Position numbers and translations under genes: made by a program
The notes under the pieces: model-generated
What the model saw: the letters and a program-made list of their open reading frames with translations, nothing else
What the model was told of the DNA's origin: nothing
Databases searched by the model: none
NCBI RefSeq assembly: GCF_002370355.1
Contig: NZ_AP017929.1
Coordinates: forward strand, 1,116,001 to 1,180,000
Direction of reading: 5' to 3'
DNA: 64,000 nt
From: Latilactobacillus sakei subsp. sakei DSM 20017 = JCM 1157
GTDB taxonomy: Bacteria; Bacillota; Bacilli; Lactobacillales; Lactobacillaceae
In this document: positions 24,093 through 33,237 of the stretch, in pieces
Numbering within the stretch: position 1 is the first letter of the stretch
Layout of the letters: every line of letters begins with the position of its first letter

Positions 24093-25436
24093 ATGGCACG
24101 AAAAATGTTGACAGCAGAAGCAATCAAGCAATTAGTGGATCAAGAAAACGTTAAGTTCTTAAGATTAATGTTTACGGATATTAATGGGATTATCAAGAAT
24201 GTGGAAGTCCCAATCAGTCAATTAGACAAAGTTTTAAGTAACAAAATGATGTTTGATGGTTCTTCAATCGACGGTTTTGTCCGGATTGAAGAAAGTGATA
24301 TGTATTTGCGTCCTGATTTAAGTACTTGGTTGATTTTCCCATGGGAAGCTGAACATGGCAAAGTAGCTCGTTTAATCTGTTCCGTTTACACTGCTGATGG
24401 GGAACCATTCTTAGGTGATCCTCGCAATAACTTGAAAAAAATGGTTCGCGAAATGCAAGATAAAGGCTTCAAAGATTTTAACATCGGGCCTGAACCAGAA
24501 TTCTTCCTCTTTAAATTAGATGAAATTGGCAAACCAACCTTAAAATTAAACGATCAAGGTGGCTATTTCGATTTTGCCCCTGTTGATTTGGGAGAAAATT
24601 GTCGTCGGGATATCGTATTGGAACTTGAAAAGATGGGCTTTGAAGTTGAAGCCAGTCATCATGAAGTTGCACCTGGCCAACATGAAATTGATTTCAAGTA
24701 TGCCGATGCAGTCGATGCAGCCGATAATATTCAAACCTTCAAATTAGTCGTTAAAACAATTGCCCGTAAACATGGGCTTCACGCAACCTTTATGCCAAAA
24801 CCATTACACGGTGTCAATGGCTCAGGGATGCACATCAACATGTCATTATTCAACCAAGATGGGACAAACGCCTTCTTCGATGAAAATGGCAAAGAACAAT
24901 TATCAGAAACAGCCTATCACTTCTTAGCAGGCTTATTACGCCATGCTCGTGCGATTACGGCTATCAACAACCCAACTGTTAATTCATACAAACGCTTGGT
25001 ACCTGGCTTTGAAGCACCCGTTTATGTGGCTTGGTCAGGCCATAACCGTTCACCATTAATCCGAGTACCACAATCACGTGGTTTATCAACGCGTCTTGAA
25101 TTGCGGAGTGTTGACCCCAGTGCAAACCCATATCTTGCGATCAGTTCAATCTTAGCAGCTGGTTTATCAGGATTAGAACAAGGCCTTTCACCAGAAGCAG
25201 GTGTTGATCGTAACATTTACAGCATGGATGAAACAGAACGGAAGGAAAATCATATTACTGATTTACCATCAACCTTGCACAATGCGCTTAAAGAACTAGC
25301 TAAAGATGATATTATTAAAGATTCAATGGGCACTTATCTCTATCAAAGTTTCATGGATTCTAAGTCATTGGAATGGGCAGCCTATCGTCAACAAGTTTCT
25401 GAATGGGAACGCGAGCAATATTTGGAACTCTATTAG
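24093..25436 (+). CDS. glnA: Glutamine synthetase type I
   Basis: 447 aa, typical of the GSI-alpha form that is not adenylylated. [14 protein letters not shown] near the start, [21 protein letters not shown], metal-binding [10 protein letters not shown], and the ATP-binding [14 protein letters not shown], then [24 protein letters not shown]. Makes glutamine from glutamate and ammonium; co-transcribed with glnR. Confidence 0.98.
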   Translation: MARKMLTAEAIKQLVDQENVKFLRLMFTDINGIIKNVEVPISQLDKVLSNKMMFDGSSIDGFVRIEESDMYLRPDLSTWLIFPWEAEHGKVARLICSVYTADGEPFLGDPRNNLKKMVREMQDKGFKDFNIGPEPEFFLFKLDEIGKPTLKLNDQGGYFDFAPVDLGENCRRDIVLELEKMGFEVEASHHEVAPGQHEIDFKYADAVDAADNIQTFKLVVKTIARKHGLHATFMPKPLHGVNGSGMHINMSLFNQDGTNAFFDENGKEQLSETAYHFLAGLLRHARAITAINNPTVNSYKRLVPGFEAPVYVAWSGHNRSPLIRVPQSRGLSTRLELRSVDPSANPYLAISSILAAGLSGLEQGLSPEAGVDRNIYSMDETERKENHITDLPSTLHNALKELAKDDIIKDSMGTYLYQSFMDSKSLEWAAYRQQVSEWEREQYLELY

Positions 25437-25495
25437 TCGCAATTTAAAGCTAATTTTTGTACAATGAACTTTTAGAAATAGAAAGTTGGCAGTGT

Positions 25496-26194
25496 ATGAA
25501 AACATTAGTGATTGTCAGTCATCCTGAAATGGCCAACTCGCTTGTTCAGAATTTTTTGAAGGCGAGTGCGACACCGTTTCAAGATGAAGTGACTTGGCAC
25601 GATTTAGCAACCATTCAACAGCTGGATATCGCCGCGGAACAAGCCTTATTGCGCAACCATGAGCGGATCATTTTCCAATTTCCGCTCTATTGGTATGCTG
25701 CACCAGCCAGTCTCAAAACGTGGTTAGATACTGTTTTAACTGGTGAATTTGCATTTAGCGGGCGAATGCCGCTACAAGGGAAATCGTTGGGGGTTGTTGT
25801 CTCGACCGGGATTGCTGGCAAACATTTTCAAGCTGGTGGCAGCGAGCAAGCAACGCTTTCCGAAATTTTACGGCCATATGAATTAGTCGCACGGAAATTA
25901 GGGATGACCTATTTACCGCCGCTTGCGATTCATCAATTTAGTTATTTAACCGAAACAGCCCGCCAATTATTATTAGTTGATTACCAGCGCTATTTAACGC
26001 AAACGACTTTTAACTTTGAACAAAAGGTGGCGTGGTTTGAACAGCAGTTGCGACACCGCCAATCGGCTGCGACTGATTCAGATCAGCAGCAACAGCTTGC
26101 GTTATTAGCTGATCAGTTGACAGAACAAGGTGAATTGTTAACCGATTTAGGTTGGCAAGTGCAACTGATTCGCCAGGAAGAAGGCGAAGGTTAA
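25496..26194 (+). CDS. Flavodoxin-fold NAD(P)H:quinone reductase with C-terminal extension
   Basis: About 232 aa from the ATG at 25496 (MKTLVIVSHPEMANSLVQ). FMN-binding flavodoxin-like fold as in KefF/YwrO/general stress protein 14: IIFQFPLYWYAAPASLKTWLDTVL and TGIAGKHFQAGG. After about residue 180 a Gln-rich helical extension follows, absent from the shorter family members. Its stop overlaps the start of a 58-aa ORF by one base. Confidence 0.88.
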   Translation: MKTLVIVSHPEMANSLVQNFLKASATPFQDEVTWHDLATIQQLDIAAEQALLRNHERIIFQFPLYWYAAPASLKTWLDTVLTGEFAFSGRMPLQGKSLGVVVSTGIAGKHFQAGGSEQATLSEILRPYELVARKLGMTYLPPLAIHQFSYLTETARQLLLVDYQRYLTQTTFNFEQKVAWFEQQLRHRQSAATDSDQQQQLALLADQLTEQGELLTDLGWQVQLIRQEEGEG

Positions 26195-26370
26195 TGACAA
26201 ACGAAGAATGGTTAAACCAACAAATTCAAATGCTCAAACAACAAGCAACCACGTATGAGGATCAAGCCTTCTATGAAGCGCTTGCAGAACTCAATCGAGC
26301 ATTAGCAACTCGGATTGAACAACGTCAGGGTGAACTGGACGGCCGTATCTGGAATGCGACTAAGTGGTAA
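26194..26370 (+). CDS. Small helical protein, unknown function
   Basis: 58 aa starting MTNEEWLNQQIQMLKQQ, predicted wholly helical with heptad-like spacing. The ATG overlaps the preceding reductase stop (TAATG), a typical translational coupling. The composition resembles the Gln-rich tail of that reductase, so the two may interact. No family recognised. Confidence 0.65.
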   Translation: MTNEEWLNQQIQMLKQQATTYEDQAFYEALAELNRALATRIEQRQGELDGRIWNATKW

Positions 26371-26377
26371 TGATTAG

Positions 26378-26422
26378 AAAAAGCCTTTCTAAAATCGAAA
26401 TTTGATTTTAGAAGGGCTTTTT
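26378..26422. terminator. Bidirectional terminator
   Basis: Long stem AAAAAGCC.TTCTAAAATC with its complement, T-rich at both ends, between convergent genes. Confidence 0.85.
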
Positions 26423-26432
26423 GATTGGTTAT

Positions 26433-26735
26433 TTATTGTTGCATTAAAGATGAAATAGGATGTTCTTGTTGATATTGTTCTTTTTCAATTTCGTTGTCAG
26501 CAACGGATCCTAGTATGAAGATTAGAAGTAATAAACTAGTCACTACGATACCGGTAATCGCTAATTTTTTGTGATCCTTCTTAACTGTTCCAATAATTGA
26601 TAGGACGAATCCTGCTATTTCAAGTAGTGATGGTATAATAAGCCCCAATCCAAAATCCGCTGGAAGCGAAAAAAGAAACCCTAATACCGCTAAACCAAAG
26701 CCGATTAATGTTAGTGAATATTGTTTCTTTGCCAT
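26433..26735 (-). CDS. Small membrane protein, unknown function
   Basis: 100 aa from the ATG at 26733-26735 (MAKKQYSLTLIGFGLAVLG), with GGGGGA upstream. Three hydrophobic segments, then a charged tail (EIEKEQYQQEHP). Layout similar to small DUF4190-like membrane proteins, but the match is not firm. The 26736-26927 region upstream is very AT-rich and probably holds its promoter. Confidence 0.65.
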   Translation of the reverse strand: MAKKQYSLTLIGFGLAVLGFLFSLPADFGLGLIIPSLLEIAGFVLSIIGTVKKDHKKLAITGIVVTSLLLLIFILGSVADNEIEKEQYQQEHPISSLMQQ

Positions 26736-26884
26736 GATAAAAATTTCCCCCAAAATAAGTATATTAGTTTTTATATCTTAATAGATACAAAAATAAATAA
26801 AATGTATCTAAAATGACATAAATTCATTTGTTAGTATAGCATACGAATCGTTTGAATTAAAACTAAATTTATTTTGAATGGACA

Positions 26885-26911
26885 AAAAAACCGTCGAAAA
26901 CTGATCGACGG
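26885..26911 (-). terminator. Terminator after the FMN reductase gene
   Basis: CCGTCG/CGACGG stem followed on the minus strand by seven T. Confidence 0.8.
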
Positions 26912-26927
26912 TTGAATTAATTAAGAT

Positions 26928-27485
26928 TTAGTCAATATAACGGTTAATCAATGTAACAAATGCATCAACAATCACTTGGAAGAAGGCGATTGTATCTGGG
27001 TTAGCAACTTGGCCATTGTCGTCTAATAGGTTCATTACATTACCGATGTAAGCCTCGGGTTGTTGAACTGTTGGCATGTTTAGGAAAACGAGTGATTGGC
27101 GTAAATGATGGTTAGCGCCAAAACCGCTAATGGCACCTGGTGAAACGCTGACGATTTCGGCAGGCTTGTTATCCCAGACACTCGCACCATAAGGACGTGA
27201 ACCAACGTCTAAAGCATTTTTTAAGACGGCCGGTACGGAGCGGTTATATTCAGGTGTGACGAATAATACGGCGTCCATCTGTTGCATTTTATTTCTGAAA
27301 GTCGTGTAGGCTTCGGGTACTTGATCAAGATCATCATAGTCTTGATTGTAAAGTGGGAGATCACCAATTTCAATTACCTCTAAATGCATGTCTTCTGGGA
27401 ATAACGGCATCAATTGTTTGGCAATTGCCTTACTAAATGAATCCTTACGTAAACTACCAATTAAAACTGCTACATTTTTTGTCAT
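26928..27485 (-). CDS. NADPH-dependent FMN reductase family protein
   Basis: About 185 aa from the ATG at 27483-27485 (MTKNVAVLIGSLRKDSFSK) with GGAGG upstream. The GSLRKxSxSK FMN-phosphate loop and FVTPEYNRSVPAVLKNALDVGSRP are the family hallmarks (YhdA/ChrR type). Probably reduces quinones, azo compounds or chromate with NADPH and FMN; monocistronic. Confidence 0.92.
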   Translation of the reverse strand: MTKNVAVLIGSLRKDSFSKAIAKQLMPLFPEDMHLEVIEIGDLPLYNQDYDDLDQVPEAYTTFRNKMQQMDAVLFVTPEYNRSVPAVLKNALDVGSRPYGASVWDNKPAEIVSVSPGAISGFGANHHLRQSLVFLNMPTVQQPEAYIGNVMNLLDDNGQVANPDTIAFFQVIVDAFVTLINRYID

Positions 27486-27630
27486 AGATGTAACCTCCAA
27501 TATTGAATTGACTACACTTCTAGCATAGCGAATTCCGCCACATTTTGGCAACTAAAAGGGTTAGTGGATTGAATTTAAATAGGTATTACAAGTATAATAA
27601 ACGTAAGAGTTTTCGAAAGCAGGTTAACAA

Positions 27631-28533
27631 GTGATGGAAATTAAATGGCAAGTCGCCACACAACAATCACAAACAATGAAACAGTTCCTTCTAAAAAATG
27701 GGATTAGTCAGCGCCTATATGCCAAAATTAAGGCGCAGGGTCTACCGGTTCGCTTAAATAATCGGTTAAGCAGTCCTGCTGACCAAGTTCAAAACGGCGA
27801 TCAGGTCAGTCTGACATTACCTGCAGAACCAGCCGATGAAACGGTCGCGGTCAGTGGAGTACCGATTGAAGTGCTCTATGAGGATGACTACTGGTTAGTC
27901 GTGAACAAACCGGCTGGCCTGGCAACAATCCCTGGACCAACTAATACGACAGATACGTTGTTGAACCGGATTAAAGGTTACTGGCAACAAAATGGGGCGA
28001 TCGATTTAGTACCCCATATTATTACCCGTCTTGATTTTGACACGAGCGGGATTGTGTTAGCGGCTAAACACCAAGTAGCCCAAAGCTTACTTCAACCGCA
28101 GATTGAACAACATCAATTGCAAAAATTTTATCTAGCAGTTGTTGCGGGGACTGGACTACCTGAATTTGGGACGATTAAAGCACCGATTGGCCGTGTCGGG
28201 GTTGAACCACGTCGGCGGGTGATTGCTGACGGACAAAGTGCTTGGACTGATTATTGGCGTTTAGCACAAGATGAGCGCTTAACTGTCTTAAAAGTCCAGA
28301 TTCACACCGGCCGAACACATCAAATTCGTGTTCACTTGAGTGATTTAGATCATCCGTTAGTTGGTGATCAACTTTATGAGGGGCCGCTTGGTTGGGGAAT
28401 TGACCGCCAAGCATTACATGCGTACCAATTAACCTTTAATGATCCGTTCAGTCAACAGAAAAGACAGTTTACAGCGCCGATTCCAGCGGATATTCAAATG
28501 ATTTTACCAACTAAAATTAATGACAAGCTGTAA
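27631..28533 (+). CDS. RluA family pseudouridine synthase
   Basis: About 300 aa. N-terminal S4-like RNA-binding segment (residues 20-70), then the synthase domain with VNKPAGLATIPGP and the catalytic HIITRLDFDTSGIVLAAK, and HTGRTHQIRVHLSDLDHPLVGDQLY. Modifies uridines in rRNA or tRNA; target uncertain. GTG 27631 or ATG 27634 may be used. A gene for a secreted hydrolase follows 15 bp later. Confidence 0.93.
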   Translation: MMEIKWQVATQQSQTMKQFLLKNGISQRLYAKIKAQGLPVRLNNRLSSPADQVQNGDQVSLTLPAEPADETVAVSGVPIEVLYEDDYWLVVNKPAGLATIPGPTNTTDTLLNRIKGYWQQNGAIDLVPHIITRLDFDTSGIVLAAKHQVAQSLLQPQIEQHQLQKFYLAVVAGTGLPEFGTIKAPIGRVGVEPRRRVIADGQSAWTDYWRLAQDERLTVLKVQIHTGRTHQIRVHLSDLDHPLVGDQLYEGPLGWGIDRQALHAYQLTFNDPFSQQKRQFTAPIPADIQMILPTKINDKL

Positions 28534-28548
28534 GAAAGAAGTTTCAGG

Positions 28549-29391
28549 ATGCGAAAATTAAGAATAGTATTGATTTGTGTTTTTTGTTTAGTCGTTGGTG
28601 GGGTAATTGGGACACTGGGTACCACTAGAGTTGCGGTTCAAGGCCTGGTTAGCCCGCAAAAAGCGGATCGCCAACCGATTGTTTTTGTACCCGGCAGTGG
28701 TGGCACTAATGACCGGTTCGATCAACTTTTTAAAACAGTTAACCAACATTATCGCCAACATAGTATTCTTAAAGTGGAAGTGATGGCGGATGGTCAAGTC
28801 AAAACGAAGGGCCAGATTGTTTGGCGCGATAAAGTCCCTTTAATTGTGGTCAGTTTTGAAAACAATAATGACGGGGACGAGAATGTCTTTAAGCAAACTG
28901 AATGGTTTGAAAAGGCAATGCAACAGCTGACTAAGCAATACCATTTTAAGAAATTTAATGGTGTTGGCTATTCTAACGGCGGGTTAGTGTTAACGCGGTA
29001 TGCAGAACGCTATCCTAAAGAGGCGCAATTAAGCCGTTTATTAACGATTGGCACACCCTATAATGGGTTAAATGCCAGCATCAAAGATGAAAGCCCAATG
29101 TTAACGGATTTAAAATCTCAAAAAGAACACCTTTCTAAAAAAATGGTTGTCTATTCCGTTGGTGGCACAACGACTGGTGGGGATGATGGCATTGTCCCAG
29201 CTTCTAGCGTTGCGGCAGGTCGGGAAGTCTTCCAAAATCAAATCGCCCATTACATGTCGATGTTTGTGAGTGGTAATGATGCCAAACACACAAGTTTACC
29301 GGAAAATGAAACGATTGTTTATTTGATTGAGGAACTAATTGTGCAACAACCGGTCGATCCTCAGAAGCCACTGAGTGCAAAATTAAAATAG
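28549..29391 (+). CDS. Secreted alpha/beta hydrolase, DUF915
   Basis: 280 aa with an N-terminal signal-anchor (residues 5-25). DUF915 features: PIVFVPGSGGTNDRFDQL, nucleophile elbow FNGVGYSNGGLVLTRY (GxSxG type, Ser about residue 145), LLTIGTPYNG, GGDDGIVPASS and a C-terminal AKHTSLPEN with the catalytic His. Substrate unknown. Ends at a terminator shared with the convergent MATE gene. Confidence 0.88.
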   Translation: MRKLRIVLICVFCLVVGGVIGTLGTTRVAVQGLVSPQKADRQPIVFVPGSGGTNDRFDQLFKTVNQHYRQHSILKVEVMADGQVKTKGQIVWRDKVPLIVVSFENNNDGDENVFKQTEWFEKAMQQLTKQYHFKKFNGVGYSNGGLVLTRYAERYPKEAQLSRLLTIGTPYNGLNASIKDESPMLTDLKSQKEHLSKKMVVYSVGGTTTGGDDGIVPASSVAAGREVFQNQIAHYMSMFVSGNDAKHTSLPENETIVYLIEELIVQQPVDPQKPLSAKLK

Positions 29392-29398
29392 AATATTG

Positions 29399-29441
29399 AA
29401 AAAGGGTAGGGACAAAAATAACTTTTGTCCTTACCCTTTTT
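29399..29441. terminator. Bidirectional terminator
   Basis: AAAAAGGGTA.GGACAAAA and complement, T-rich at both ends. Confidence 0.85.
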
Positions 29442-29444
29442 AGA

Positions 29445-30761
29445 TTATTCACCAAGCGTGTTCAATAAACTGTGAGTGATGAAGAAGCCGCCGATTAAGA
29501 CCACTAATTCGGTGAGCGGCACACTGAGCCAGACACCCGTTAGGCCAAACAAGGCTGATAATAATAAGACGCTCCCAATCAAGAGGACATACCCGCGCAT
29601 AATCGCGACGAAAAATGATAGTCGCGGTTGGGCAATGGCCGTCATAAATAGGTTGTTGACGATATTCATACTTGAGAAGAAAAAGCTGATGAAAATCAAC
29701 GGAATACCGGCGGCCGCGTAATGAACGAGTAATTGATTGTGATCATGATTGAAAATGGCGATGATCGGTTCTTTAAATCCAAGCAGGACTAGATACAGGC
29801 CAGTTGCGATCCCGAGTGCTGATAACAAACCGATTCTTAAACTAGTTTTAACGTTATGCCAGTTTCGTTTACCAAATTCACGGCTGACGATTGGTTGGAC
29901 TCCAACGGCAACACCGTTAAATAACGATAAACCGACAAGTAAGATATTAGCAATAATGCCGTAAGCTGCGACGGCGTAGTTATCGGCTAAATGCAAAATA
30001 ACGATGTTGAAGACGAAAATGCTAACGCCGGTACTCATTTCGGTTAAGAAAGAAGGAAAACCCAATTGGACAGCTTTAAACGTTGGTTTGAAGTTTAACG
30101 TGAGTTTTTTGAGGGTGAGTAAGCGTTCCGGGTGATGACGATGTTGCGTTAAAATCAAAAGGCTGACGAGCGGTGAACAAATCGTCGCGAGGGCCGCCCC
30201 CATCATGCCCATGTGTAGTGGGAACATCAATAAGTAATCAAAAATAATCACGAATAAACTTTGAGAAAGGGTCGCAATCATGGTTAGATGTGGATTGCTA
30301 TCGTTTCGCACGAAACTGAGAACCAAATTATTGAGAATAAAGAGTGGGCTCCCAATTAAAATAACGCGTAGGTAAGCCAAGCTAGGCCCGAGCGTTTCAT
30401 GATTAGCACCCAGTAGATGGAGGAGCGGATGAATAAAAATCAAACCGAGGCTCATGATGATTAGCCCCAATAAAATTCCGAAGGAGAGGACTTCAGTGAA
30501 AATCGCCTGACTCTTTTCGGGATGGTTAACCTTATTAATCGAGAAAATTGTTGCGCCACCAATACCGAGCATCAATCCTAAGCCGTTAAAAAGGTTAAAA
30601 AGTGGTAAATCAATATTGAGCGCGGCCAAGCCAATTGGGCCAACCGCGTAAGCGATGAAGTAGGTATCGGCCAAAATATAGATGGAAAGGCCGAGTGAAC
30701 TGAAAACATCACGAATGATGTAACCAGTCAGTTCTTTTTTAATCTGTGGTGAGTTTGTCAA
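29445..30761 (-). CDS. MATE family efflux transporter
   Basis: 438 aa with twelve membrane helices in two MatE repeats; NLVLSFVRNDSNPHLTMIATLSQS and GVQPIVSREFGKRNWHNVKTS are the typical cytoplasmic loop signatures. Cation-coupled export of drugs or metabolites. It starts 12 bp after the stop of the LysR regulator gene, so the regulator may control it. Confidence 0.9.
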   Translation of the reverse strand: MTNSPQIKKELTGYIIRDVFSSLGLSIYILADTYFIAYAVGPIGLAALNIDLPLFNLFNGLGLMLGIGGATIFSINKVNHPEKSQAIFTEVLSFGILLGLIIMSLGLIFIHPLLHLLGANHETLGPSLAYLRVILIGSPLFILNNLVLSFVRNDSNPHLTMIATLSQSLFVIIFDYLLMFPLHMGMMGAALATICSPLVSLLILTQHRHHPERLLTLKKLTLNFKPTFKAVQLGFPSFLTEMSTGVSIFVFNIVILHLADNYAVAAYGIIANILLVGLSLFNGVAVGVQPIVSREFGKRNWHNVKTSLRIGLLSALGIATGLYLVLLGFKEPIIAIFNHDHNQLLVHYAAAGIPLIFISFFFSSMNIVNNLFMTAIAQPRLSFFVAIMRGYVLLIGSVLLLSALFGLTGVWLSVPLTELVVLIGGFFITHSLLNTLGE

Positions 30762-30773
30762 AGTGGAACACTC

Positions 30774-31604
30774 CTATTCAATTGGTAGTGGGGTCGCCAG
30801 TAATGTCGCAACGAAATCCTGGATTGGTTGGGGTAAACCCTTGCGATTAACCAGGTAAAATTGGCGTTGGTACTGTTTGGAAAGCGGTCGGTAGGGAATC
30901 TCTGGATAATCAAGTAATGCGGCACTTGAAATCAATGATTGGCCTAATCCTTGTCGTAATAATTGGACGATAATGGCATTACTTTTAACTGTCATCACGT
31001 TATCGAGCGTTAAATTATTTTCCTTTAAATAATTCATCGTGTAATGATAGACGCCAGAACCATTTTCACGTAAGAGCCACGGTTCGGTTGGTTGACCGGC
31101 TAAAACTAATTGATCCGTTTGTAGCGGCGTGCGAACGATATCTTTTTCCGTTAATGGTTTTTCGATAAAGCCAAAGTCCAATTTGTGTTGCGACAACTGT
31201 TCGATAATCTGCGAGGAATTTAACGTGCAGATTTCAATTTCTAAAGCATCTAAAGCAGCACGGTGGCGACTAAGTAACGCCGGTAAGAAGTAGGCCGCCG
31301 TGGTGTGTGAAGCAGCAATCCGGCAGGGGATTTTAGCCTGCCTTTCTTGATGTTGTAGTTGATGGAGATCTTGGTGCCATAAATCCAGTAATTGCTGGCA
31401 TTGCTCGTAGAATAAATCCGCCTGTTTGGTGGGCACGATTTGTTGGCGACCATTGCGTTCGAATAAAACAACATCGAGCGACTCTTCAAGTTGTTTGATT
31501 TGCACTGAAACGGTTGGTTGCGACAGGAAAAGGAGTTGGGCCGCAGTCGTAAAATTTTTAGTTTCATAAACCGTCTTGAAAATTTCGAGCGTTTTAAACA
31601 TCAT
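30774..31604 (-). CDS. LysR family transcriptional regulator
   Basis: 276 aa. Helix-turn-helix at residues 18-60 (NFTTAAQLLFLSQPTVSVQIKQLEESL), then a LysR substrate-binding domain. It is divergent from a YeiH-type exporter gene, like the YeiE-YeiH pairs in other bacteria, and upstream of a MATE pump. It probably regulates the exporter, the pump, or both. Confidence 0.9.
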   Translation of the reverse strand: MMFKTLEIFKTVYETKNFTTAAQLLFLSQPTVSVQIKQLEESLDVVLFERNGRQQIVPTKQADLFYEQCQQLLDLWHQDLHQLQHQERQAKIPCRIAASHTTAAYFLPALLSRHRAALDALEIEICTLNSSQIIEQLSQHKLDFGFIEKPLTEKDIVRTPLQTDQLVLAGQPTEPWLLRENGSGVYHYTMNYLKENNLTLDNVMTVKSNAIIVQLLRQGLGQSLISSAALLDYPEIPYRPLSKQYQRQFYLVNRKGLPQPIQDFVATLLATPLPIE

Positions 31605-31710
31605 ATCACTTCCATTAAAATTCTTAATAACAACTATTATAAAGATTTATTTTATTAATTGAAAGAGTTTCGGTATAGTTAACTTATTGATTTGAGAGGA
31701 AGCGAGTAAA

Positions 31711-32724
31711 ATGCAATCATTGATTAAGAAATTACCTGGCTTTATTGTATCATTGGTCATCGCGATTGGAAGCTACTATATTGCACAATTATGGTTACCA
31801 ATGTTAGGTGGTGCAACCATCGCGTTATTTGTTGGCATTATTTTAGGCAATACCTGGTTAAAACAACCGGGCTTAGCCGCGGGCACGAAATTTTCTGAAA
31901 AAAGACTCTTGGAATATTCGGTGATGTTATTAGGCGCGACAATCACATTCCAAAGTATTCAAAAAATTGGCTGGCAAGGGGTTGTTCTAACGGTCTTGCA
32001 GATGAGCTTAACAATTGGCTTTGCCATCTGGTTGGGCCGGCGCTTGCGCTTTAGCGAAGGCACGTACTTATTGATGGCCGGTGGGAATGCGGTCTGCGGT
32101 TCTTCAGCAATCGGGGCGATTGCGCCCGTGATTGATGCGGATAATGAAGATACTGGGATTGCCATCACAATGGTCAATCTTATGGGGACAATCTTGATGT
32201 TGGCACTGCCAGTTTTAGGGACACTGTTATGGGGCCATGATAATCTTGCTCGAGGGATTTTAATTGGTGGCACGGTGCAATCTGTGGGTCAAGTGGTCGC
32301 CAGTGCCACCATGATTAATCAAGGCACTGTCGTCACAGCAACCTTATTTAAAATCTTGCGAATTATCTGTTTAGTCTTTGTAGTGACCGGTTTTGGTTAT
32401 TTACATCAGAAGAAACAAAGCCAAGCAACCGATACGAAGTTAAGTCAACAACTATTGGCTAAAAAGAGTAGCTTAGTACCTTGGTACGTTTTAGGCTTTT
32501 TAATCTTTTGTGTGATCAACAGCCTACATCTTTTCCCAGGTCAATTCGGAACAATCTGCCATTTCTTGAGTACGTGGTGTGAAATGACCGCCTTAGCCGC
32601 AATCGGCTTACGGTTAAACTTAAAAACACTATTTAATCAAGGCAAACAATTGTTATTTTATGCCGGCGGGTTAGTCGTTTTCCAAGTTGCTGCTGCTATT
32701 TTATTAATTACGATCTTATTCTAA
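31711..32724 (+). CDS. YeiH family putative sulfate exporter
   Basis: 337 aa. UPF0324/YeiH: about ten membrane helices with MLGGATIALFVGIILGN, LLEYSVMLLGATITF, MAGGNAVCGSSAIGAIAPVI and GGTVQSVGQVVASATMI, all characteristic. Often described as a sulfate exporter, on limited evidence. Expressed divergently from the LysR regulator. Confidence 0.9.
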   Translation: MQSLIKKLPGFIVSLVIAIGSYYIAQLWLPMLGGATIALFVGIILGNTWLKQPGLAAGTKFSEKRLLEYSVMLLGATITFQSIQKIGWQGVVLTVLQMSLTIGFAIWLGRRLRFSEGTYLLMAGGNAVCGSSAIGAIAPVIDADNEDTGIAITMVNLMGTILMLALPVLGTLLWGHDNLARGILIGGTVQSVGQVVASATMINQGTVVTATLFKILRIICLVFVVTGFGYLHQKKQSQATDTKLSQQLLAKKSSLVPWYVLGFLIFCVINSLHLFPGQFGTICHFLSTWCEMTALAAIGLRLNLKTLFNQGKQLLFYAGGLVVFQVAAAILLITILF

Positions 32725-32775
32725 AAAAACACCATCAATGTGGACGCAATTGTCCAGAATTGATGGTGTTTTTTT
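32723..32775. terminator. Bidirectional terminator
   Basis: AAAACACCATCAA.TGGAC and complement, with seven A before and seven T after. Confidence 0.88.
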
Positions 32776-32789
32776 GATGAAAGTCATTA

Positions 32790-33029
32790 TTAACCTTCAT
32801 AGCGGCCCATTTGAGGGAGATTTTGAAGTCGTTTAGGTGTGTGGTGTGAGTTTGCGAAGGCTTCTGTTAAGTCTTGTCCAGCTCTCAAGCCTTTAAAATG
32901 TTTGCCACCTTCCCAAGGTCCCATTGCGGATAGGTCATAGACGATACCTTCAACAGCAACGTAACTTGGTTGGCCATCTTGACCGTTATATTGTGCGAGT
33001 GTTTCTTTTGTAAAAATTTTATCAGTCAT
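32790..33029 (-). CDS. Cytochrome b5-like heme/steroid-binding domain protein
   Basis: 79 aa. FTKETLAQYNGQDGQPSYVAV, YDLSAMGPWEGGKHFKGLRAGQDLTEAF and SHHTP follow the bacterial cytochrome b5-like domain, with possible axial His residues at KHFKG and SHH. There is no membrane helix. Ligand in lactobacilli is unknown. Monocistronic, convergent with the YeiH gene. Confidence 0.85.
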   Translation of the reverse strand: MTDKIFTKETLAQYNGQDGQPSYVAVEGIVYDLSAMGPWEGGKHFKGLRAGQDLTEAFANSHHTPKRLQNLPQMGRYEG

Positions 33030-33237
33030 TATAAAAACCCCCTAGATATTAGCATAACTATAACGTTTTCGCGAACATTTGGCAACAATTAAGTTGTGCA
33101 CGGCATAGTTAAATCTGACAGTCCACTAAGAAATAGTTTTCATCGTTAGGCGGACCATGTTAATATTAAGAAAATTAATGCGTTAAACTAATCACATGAT
33201 TAGTAAAATGTAAAAATACTTTATTGGGGGAATAAAG

